Of a stretch of DNA of 64,000 nucleotides, positions 33,501 to 42,500 are shown one piece after another. The translations under genes were made by a program, and so were the position numbers. The stretch covers positions 15,632,444-15,696,443 of the forward strand of contig OW203740.1 of assembly GCA_934045075.1 (NCBI GenBank), given 5' to 3'. Numbering within the stretch: the first letter of the stretch is position 1; every line of letters begins with the position of its first letter. The DNA is from Yponomeuta sedellus (taxonomy: Eukaryota > Arthropoda > Insecta > Lepidoptera > Yponomeutidae). The notes under the pieces are model-generated. The model had not been told where the DNA came from. It saw only the letters and a program-made list of their open reading frames with translations, and searched no databases.

Positions 33501-36500
33501 CTAGGACAACTTTCCCAAAAACCTTGTACACGTTAGACATAAGGCTAATTGGCCTATAGTTCCCGATATCTGCTTTATCACCTTTCTTGAATAGTAGAAT
33601 AATGTGTGATTCACCCCATTGTGGAGGGATTGTTTCTGTTGTAAGGATTTCGTTAAATATCTTAGTTAGTACTGGGGCCAGTTCTTCTATTGTGCCTCTA
33701 ATCAATTCTTTGCAGATTTTGTCCGGTCCGGGAGCTTTTTCTAGCTTTTGGCTTTTTATAGATTATTCTATTTCTGTTTCTAAGAACATGGGAACTCCTT
33801 CAGATTTAGTTGGGGGAGTTGTTGATATTATTAGTGAGCTTTCCTTGTCGTCTTCTTTGTACAGATTTCGAAAATAGTTTGTAGCTACTGCCTTGATATC
33901 GCTTCTTTTTGTTACTTCTTTTCTGCCCTGTTTGACTTTCGGTATCCATTCTTTTTCGACTTCCCTTAGTTCTTTCAGAGCCTTTTTTGTTCCTCCTGTT
34001 GCTAACACGTGTTTTTCGATTGTTTGAATCCTATGGTGTATGCGGTCTTTCCTAATGCTTGATCTAATTTCTTTGCTGATGTCTGTCAGAGCTTTATTCC
34101 TTTCTTTCTGTTCCATTTCTCGGTTTTCCCGAAGTAGTTTTCTTTCTTCTTTTAATAGTAGCGTTTTTTCAGCTAGCCCGTTTTCTACTTTTTTCATATT
34201 AGTTCCTTTCTTGCTTGAAAGTATCTGTTCTAATCTATTATAGTTAGCTAAAGGGTCTATTGGGTAATTTTTTCCTACCACTGCAAGCAGGTCAGCGAGG
34301 GGCTCCTCTAGTTTTCCCTGATGTGCTCCACTAGACTTGTTTGCGTTGTTCTGCATCTTTAGTCTGGGTGTTTTTGGTGGGTAGGCTCTCATGAAGCTGC
34401 GAACCATACGGTGGTTTGAATTGAAGTTGAGATTTTGTATGACTCCTGTATCCGTAAATGCTGATGGGTAGTTTGTGGCAATGTAGTCTATCTCATTCCT
34501 GTACTTGCCGTCTGGTGAGATCCATGTCCATTTCGTTTTTGTGGGTTTTTTGAATAAGCTGTTGAGGACTATTAGCTTGTTTTCAAACATGAATTCTATC
34601 AACCTTTGGCCATTTGGACTTCTCTTGCCGAGTCCGAACTTTCCTAAGACAAACTCATCTCTGTTTTGCTGCTTACCTACTTGAGCGTTGAAGTCCCATC
34701 ACTACTATATGTTCATTTGTGTAGTTTTGCACTAATTGAGAGAGACTATTGTAAAAGTTTTCTGTTTAATTTGTCTCTGCTTGCTCTGTTGGTGCATACA
34801 CTTGAATTACAACCCATTTCTTCTTGAAATTTGGCAAGTTGAAGATGATTACAGCCATCCTCTCCGATATTCCTATAAATTCTTCTATGTAGCTTTTTAG
34901 TGCTGGTTTCACTAGGAAGCCGACGCCCTTGTGTCCAGCAGTCTCTCCCTTGTAGTACATGATGTAGGTTCGTCTGTCTTCTATGCCTTCGCCTACTCTT
35001 CTCATCTCGCTGATACCCAAGACATCCCAATTTATTTTTTCTAATGCTGTTTCCAGCTCCTGCAGACTTTCAGCTGTTCTCAGTGTTCTAGTATTAAGTG
35101 TTCATATGTGTAGAGTGTTGTATATTTTATTTCTTCTTGACATTTCTATTTCATTATTTTCCTGAGTTGGAGGGTTTTGGTCAGTCGTCCCACGGGGACC
35201 AGCCGGCTTGGGACCTATTTTTATTTCTGTCGCTAGTTTTTTTGAATTTTTCTCCTGGTGTGTAGCTTTCCAGTTTGGCCCCCGTGACATGCCACCTTTA
35301 GTGCTCTTTGCTACTTGCGACGCAACCTCATCTTGGCATGGTGATGGAGCTTCTTTGCGTTTATATGTGTTGCGTTGGTTGCCTTCCTTAACCACAAGCT
35401 TGTTGTATTTGATGAAGGCAACTTTTCCTTGTTTCCGTTCCTCTATTAGTTGTGGTATTAAGGCTTTTCTTTCCTCTTGGATCTGCTTCGGAAAGTCCTC
35501 GGTAATATAAACTTTAGACTTGGATGATACCTTTTTCTGGTTATTCAATATCTCTTGTTTTTTTGCGAAAAGTGGTGAATCGAACCAAGATAGGACTCGA
35601 CTGGGTGGTACCGAGCTTTCTGGTGTAATCTATGTCACTGTTGAGCAACTGGATTTCCATGTCTTGGTTAACGACTTTCATGACGGCTGAGACGCTTCCC
35701 TCCTGTAGGTTTTCGAGGTTGTGGAATAATAAGTTATTAGCACGATTTTTGCTGTCTTCTTTAATCAATTTCCCTTCAAGGTAATCAATTCTCTCTTCCA
35801 GTGCAGTAATTTGTTGCTCTTGCTGTGATTGTTTGTCTCGTGTATCGGTTAACTCGCAATTCAATTGGTCGAGAATATTTCTAGTTATTGGTTCTCCTTG
35901 TTTCTCCATTTCTATTTTTATTCCTTGAGATATTTTCCCCAAAGACAAAAGTCTGACAGATCCATTTTCAGGAATGAATATTAAAAATATCACTCCACTA
36001 GATATTTGACAACTAGCTTGCTTCGCTTCGTAAACCTTCACTTTTGGTGGTGGTTGTAAGTATAACAGATTTTTAATTTTTCTTCGCCCACCCTCAAAGA
36101 AATAAATGAGTCTTGGGCAGATAATTTTTTCACTGTTTTTCTTCTTTTAGCACTGGTTTATTGTTGTGAATGTTAGCACAGTTTGTTGCAAAAATGTTTG
36201 GCCTTAAGATAGTTGCGCACTTTGAACTAGACACAGTGTTTAGGCAGAAAAACTTTTTACTTTTTCGCGAGCAAGTGGACAAGGATGTTTGTTATTTGAC
36301 AGTTGACAGCTCTCTTTTAAAAAGAGAAAGTGGCTTTAAAATGTGTGCTTAATTTCACTAAGGTCAGAGCTCAATGTTACTATCTCAAGATTAATTTGAA
36401 AAGTTAACAGGAATATTTTTAAAGACGGCTTATTTACAGTTACTTTCCGTAAAACAATAGAGGAAACCATATATTTCAAGGATCATACGTTATAGGTTAG

Positions 36501-39500
36501 TTAGAAAACTCAAATTTATCTATATTTAAATTTACCTCTACGAAAAGTAGTTTTTAAGAGTTGGTGGGTAAAGTTGGGGGTTAAGTGTTCCAAAAGATAC
36601 AGTAACTTACGTATAAAATTCTCTTCGCATTTTGACCGCTGATAATCTGTATTGACACCCTGAAAACAATCAGAAAGCAACAAATTATAAAACATTAGTC
36701 TCTTACAAAAATAGGAAAACACCAATATTGCGGCCAGACCGCCACCCCTCACCGGACATCACCTTATGAAATGTGTGTTTATTTTTTTGTGGGAACTGAA
36801 AATAAATACCCATTTACAACAAGGACAGAAAAACAGAAGGAGGGTTACGTTTTTTTTTTAATTGTATGTATACCTATATATGCGTATGTGTGTGTGACAA
36901 TCACGTGTGTGTAAGGGTGTGTTTGTGTGTGTATTCGTTTGTTTAAATTTTGCGCTTCTTAAATTTTGTTACAAAGTTCGACCTTGTTATGCGCCCCAAA
37001 TCCTTACCGATTCCAATCGTCTAACTGTGAAACTCAGTACTAATTTGGTAGGGGTTCGCTCTCACTCGAAGAGACCCGGGGGCCAATTCACGTCCAAGCG
37101 AATTGAAATCGTAGACGCAAAATATTCGAAGGCTTACATTAGACATTTGTAGAATAAAATTAAGATAATATTACTGGACAGAGTCATCAGACATTTAATT
37201 TCTCATTCGAATTCAATCCAGCATCGCGTTCAGAATACAGATTTTGGCTGTCGCTCGACTTTTCCTGTACAATTCAAGTCATACGCCTTAGAGAACGAAG
37301 TATTTGCTAATGAAGTGAGAATTGGCTCCCAGGTTTCGCTCTGATTCGAAGAACTTAAAAGAGAGTAAAATGTATTTTAAGACACCACAGTGCGCACCTG
37401 GCGGTGCCCTGTTGATATTCCGCGAAGCGTGAAGCCTGCCATTTCAGAGCTATTGAGTCATTTGAGACTTGTTGCATTGCTGGGTGTTTGATTACGTTCG
37501 TCCGATTGTCAACATGCCTCCGAGAATAGCCCCGTTTGGCATGTCAAGCATAAATTGCCATTGCGATTGTGGCGTCGCGTCATCTTTGTTCGCATCATAC
37601 AGGTGACTTCGATTTAAATGTATGAGCATCACGAGTTGTCGAAAGGAGAATGACCAAAAACATTATACTTGCCTTCTTTTAGTTAAGTTGAAATATAGAC
37701 GTGTCCTAACTACAAACACTCCCGCACAACAATTACTCTGGAAATAAGAAATGACTGAAAATCAGCGCTGCGCGCACCTTACGAGCCGTGATAGCGTTAG
37801 GTGAGTCGTTCCCTTTTGCCTCACTAGACTAGTAATAAATAAGATGATATGTGTATCATCTTATTTATTACTAGTCTAGTGAGGCTAGATGTTTAATGTT
37901 AATTTTAAGTTAGTTTGTGAGTGGCAATAAAAATATTTTTATTCTAATTCTTTATTATATGTTGCGCTCGGCCCATACAAAGTGGCCAGTACACTGGACA
38001 GTCACTTTAAGGGCGACAATTCGAAGACGTTTATATTTAAGATGAACCTTATGTTCACGCCATATTGCCAATAACGCACGCGGCCTTTTATCCAGCCACC
38101 GCTCAAAACAATCGCATGCAGTCATAAATTCGCGCCCTTTTTTACGGTGGCCTGTCAACTGGCCACTGCGCACACACACGCAGATATTTGCAGTGATTGC
38201 TAGCAGACGTCACATGTTTTCAAGTACAGTGTAACGGAAAATCATGTCTTCGCTGAAAAAGTGAGTAAAATGAGTGTGTTATGTTATATACTTTATTATT
38301 GTGTGCTTTATGATCGAGTACCGCAAAATAATACACATTATCTTAAAATAGAAATTACATAGGTGACTTTGAGATGGTCTCAAAAGTTTAAATTTTTATT
38401 AATACATATAGTCTATATAAATTTACATGAAGTAAATAGTCTATTTTTAGGATATTATAAAACAATATAAATAGGTATGCAAGTTCGGTACTTATAGCTT
38501 AATATCGTACTTATTTAGGTATTTTTTTTTAGTTTTCTTTTTTTTTGTTGTTTTAGAAAAATATTAAGTGTTCAAGAGCTGGATATGATGGTTGAAGATG
38601 AATGGGCAGAACCTATGGGCATTACTGATGACCAGGCTATCCTCTCTGACATTGGTGGCGATTCAGATGCTGATGACTGTTTTGACGAGTGTATGTCGAA
38701 TACAAGTAGCGTTAGCACACGCATTCATCAAGCACCATTGTCTTCAGAACCCTCAACGAGCAATTTGCACATTCCTGCACCAGCACCTTTTTAAAAATTA
38801 TGCGGTTTATACATGTAAATGATTACTCACAACACCTAGGTATAATTTTTTCGTTATCATTTTCATGTATAAACCGCATAATTTTTAAAAATCTGCGCAT
38901 GCTCATTACACTGCTTATACGATTGTTGATTTTGTTTGTTTAATAAAAGTGAAGAAAACTAATAATTTTGTTTAAAATGATGCGCCAATTATGTTATTTT
39001 TTTGAGAATAATTAAAGACTGATTAAGATATATACAATGGTTTTATTTTATGAAGTTATTTACGGCAAAAATGCTGCTTTTTATAAGTGGCCAGTGTACA
39101 GGCCAGTGATTATATAAAGATAGTTAATCATGCAGAACGGTCGGTGGTCAGTATACTGACCACTCCTTTTTTAATTTTTCTCTGCAGATAACAAGTTTCC
39201 GAAAAAAGTATTAGTACATGTTGTTATAAATAATACCATTGAATATATATTCACTTAAAAATATCCTGAATTTAAAAAAAAGTAAAGGTGTGCGTTAAAG
39301 GGTTAAGCATTTATACCTCAATGTGTTTCTTTTGAAAAAATATTTCATTGTTCTATTTGATAAAATAAAAGAATCAGGGGTTTAAAAGTATTAATTAAAA
39401 ATTATCTGTATTGATTGTATAACGAAAAAAAATTAGTCAGTCAATACATATTACAGACACAGATTACATTAAATTATTGCAAAAAATTGCAGTTTTTGAC

Positions 39501-42500
39501 GGGATTTCGAACGAGCGAGCGGTTTTATTACGGTTTTATTTTTGTAAATGGATTCCAGTGGATATTATACTGTTTAATTTGTGTAGTTTCGTGTAAAAAT
39601 AAGCATGTGTATGAACAATCCAACCGGCAACAATCCAATCTGGAAATCGTTGGGGGAGGCTTATGTCCAACAGTGGACGTACAATGGCTAAAATGATGTC
39701 GTTGGTGATGTGATGTATGAACAATATGTGGAGTAAATAACTAAAATAAACCGCCATAGCGAGCTTAGGATAGTCTTGTCTCAATTGTGCGCAAGAGCTA
39801 AGACTGTTTGTCCTTATTTATCAGGAATTATTACTGCGACTTTTTACAGCGACATATTCGCGATTTAGACGATTTGCTAGTGCATAGATATACTCGCAAA
39901 TTGTCCACCGTTACACACACGCGCTGTCTGCAAAGAGTCGCAGGATGTAAAGGCCTAACATTTTATTGGCTAAAAGCTTAACACCAAACCACCAAAGTTA
40001 TCATAATCTCAAAACATGGGCTCAAAATTAAGATTTGTACTAAACTACCGTCTAATATTTTCATAATATTTTTCCTGCATAATCCAGAGCAAATTTCTTA
40101 TAGTTACCCGTTGGTTTCATCAATACACAAGAAAACGCAAAAATAGACTAACTTCTATAGTAAATTGATCATTCTCCTTTACGACTTCGAATTCGCTCAC
40201 CGCTTTTTGAGGCAACATCTAAGATAAGATATTCTTTATACAAGAGCATGAGATCTAAAAACATTTAAAGACGAAGAGTACAATTGGCCGCCTAAAAGCA
40301 ATCTAACCACATAGCATTACATAACATAACCTCACGCCTCTATCCCAGAGGGGTAGGCAGAGACCAGGGGCTGCCACTGCCGCGAGCAATCTGACCAAGT
40401 GTGGTATAATAGGAAATATTAGTGTTTTGAAAAAAATACGCGTCTTCGCAAATATACCCAATTTTTATTACCCAATAATACTGCGGCTAAGCACAATAAA
40501 ACAATATGAAGACCAAAAGTAATAAAAATCGAAGAAAATAAGTGTGGTCATGGTTGATACGGTCGGGGCCTGACGGCACACTCGATTGTTCTTTCACTTG
40601 CTTCAATATTAAACATGTAATATTACAGAATTTTTTTTTCAACGTTATGCATTTAAAACAAAAGTAGTATTTTTTTATTTCAATATTCCCTTTGAGAGAG
40701 CACTAAGGTTAGTAAGGTTAGGTTACTGCGTTCTACTTTTTAGCCGATTTCTAAAAAGGAGAAGGTTCTCAATTCGTTGTTTTTTTAGATTTACCACATT
40801 GATGGCTATTGGACCGGGTACCAAGATGCCCATCCTCCTTTTATTTATATATTTTTATCTATGCTCCCCAAGATATCATCCAAGATATATATACCTACTG
40901 AAGACGCGTGAGCCAATTTGGAAAATTATTTTTTGTTTGAAAGGATAGATTTCACAGGTGTTCATCAAGTCAGGGTGTGATGATGAGATCCTAGAGAAAT
41001 ACAGAAATCTCTTCAAATTTTAAGCGCACACTTGAAGCGATTTGCGTGTTTTTATAGCGACCCGTGCTTTCTGAAAACACTATTTTACCGAGTTATAGTA
41101 ATTCCACATAATATTCACCAAATTCGTGAAAAATAATACCGACTTCAAAACACTAAAGCGCAAAAATCTCAGAAATCATTTAAATGACCTAGTTAGTTAG
41201 AACTGAGATTTCCGCACTTAGCCTCATAGTTGGGCCATTGTACGTAGCAAGCGCTGAGGTACGCTAACACCTCAGACACTAGGCTTTCCTTACGATGTTT
41301 TCCTTCACAGTCAGCGAGTAGTATTGCTACTATAATTTCACAAATGTACATAACTTAGAAAACAAAGTAATGGTACATGCCGGGGTTCAACCCACGACCT
41401 ACCGATTGAGAGGCCGGCGTTCTACACCGCAATAAATGACCTATTGAAGCCATAAGAATCTGGTTACAAGTCACAGCACGAAGAAATAATGAATTGAAAA
41501 ATAAATTGAAGAAATATATTTTGGAGTCGGTGCCAAAATATATTGTGCTATTTTGATATCATCCACCAGGCACTAGGTCCAAACTATATATGTTCAATAC
41601 CAAAATGCTTCGCGATGTAACGTTTCATAGTCATGAAAATGGATCCTGAATGCGTCGAGTGGTTGGTTTCCGTTATCGACTTGAATTTCAAATCGCGGTC
41701 TCCCGCCGCGGCCCCGTTATATCTAACCTAGCAAAGTAGATCAGTGTCTCTGAATGCGTAAACAAAGGAATAGGTATATCAGCCATCTAGCCGGAGATTT
41801 CATCAGAATCGGCATTGTTTTTCTAGACCGCGCCGGCGGGATACTGATAAATATACAAAAATTGCGTAAAAGATTTGTTAGGATCGTGGTAAGTGGCGAC
41901 CCTGGGCTCAGCAAGTGACACCGCCCTATTCAATAGACTTCTCAGCCTACCAATCCCGAATACAGACGTGAGCTTATATAGGTACCACAGACGTGAGTTG
42001 GAGAGATTGTAAAAACCTATTTAGAGGCTTATTTGATGAGTTATTCGATGGGATCTGTCAAACTCGCACTAAGCACTCAGAGAATATTGTAAAGAGGTTC
42101 GAAATTTCACTGATGCTGGTGAGTCGCCCATAAGGTCAGTCGGAAGAGCGCTGGCACTGATAGCTAGAGGTCGCGGGTTCGAATCCCGGCATGGGTGGAA
42201 TTTTAAGCCTCTAAATAGGTTTTTAAAATCATTATCCTTATCCCAAACTTGGATAGCGTACTGCGGTGATATCACAGACAGAAAATATTACACCCAGACT
42301 GAAGCAATTTGCACAAATGCACAGCGGCCCCCAGTGGGAACCGAACCCATGACCTCTGGCATGGTAATCAATCAGAAGCAAAACCATTAGATATTTACTA
42401 ATGGTTTTGCTTCTGTCAGCTTCAATCAGAAGCAAAACCATTAGATATTTACCATTAGATATTTAGACGAATTAAAATCCAAAAAAGGAGCTTTTGGAGT

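Larger units (their letters stand above)
37940..39306 (+). mobile_element. piggyBac-like remnant with palindromic subterminal motifs
   Basis: The right end reads gtgtgcgttaaaggg then TTAA (39303-39306), a piggyBac-type terminus. No matching left terminus was found. Four copies of a palindromic motif close to GTGGCCAGTGTACTGGCCAC lie near 37982-38005, 38147-38168, 39086-39108 and 39143-39164, two on each side of a short spliced reading frame. It sits in torso intron 1 on the opposite strand. Confidence 0.55.

Noticed and set aside
32315..35510. Plus-strand frames across 32.3-35.5 kb
   Set aside because: Antisense shadows of the LINE reading frames.
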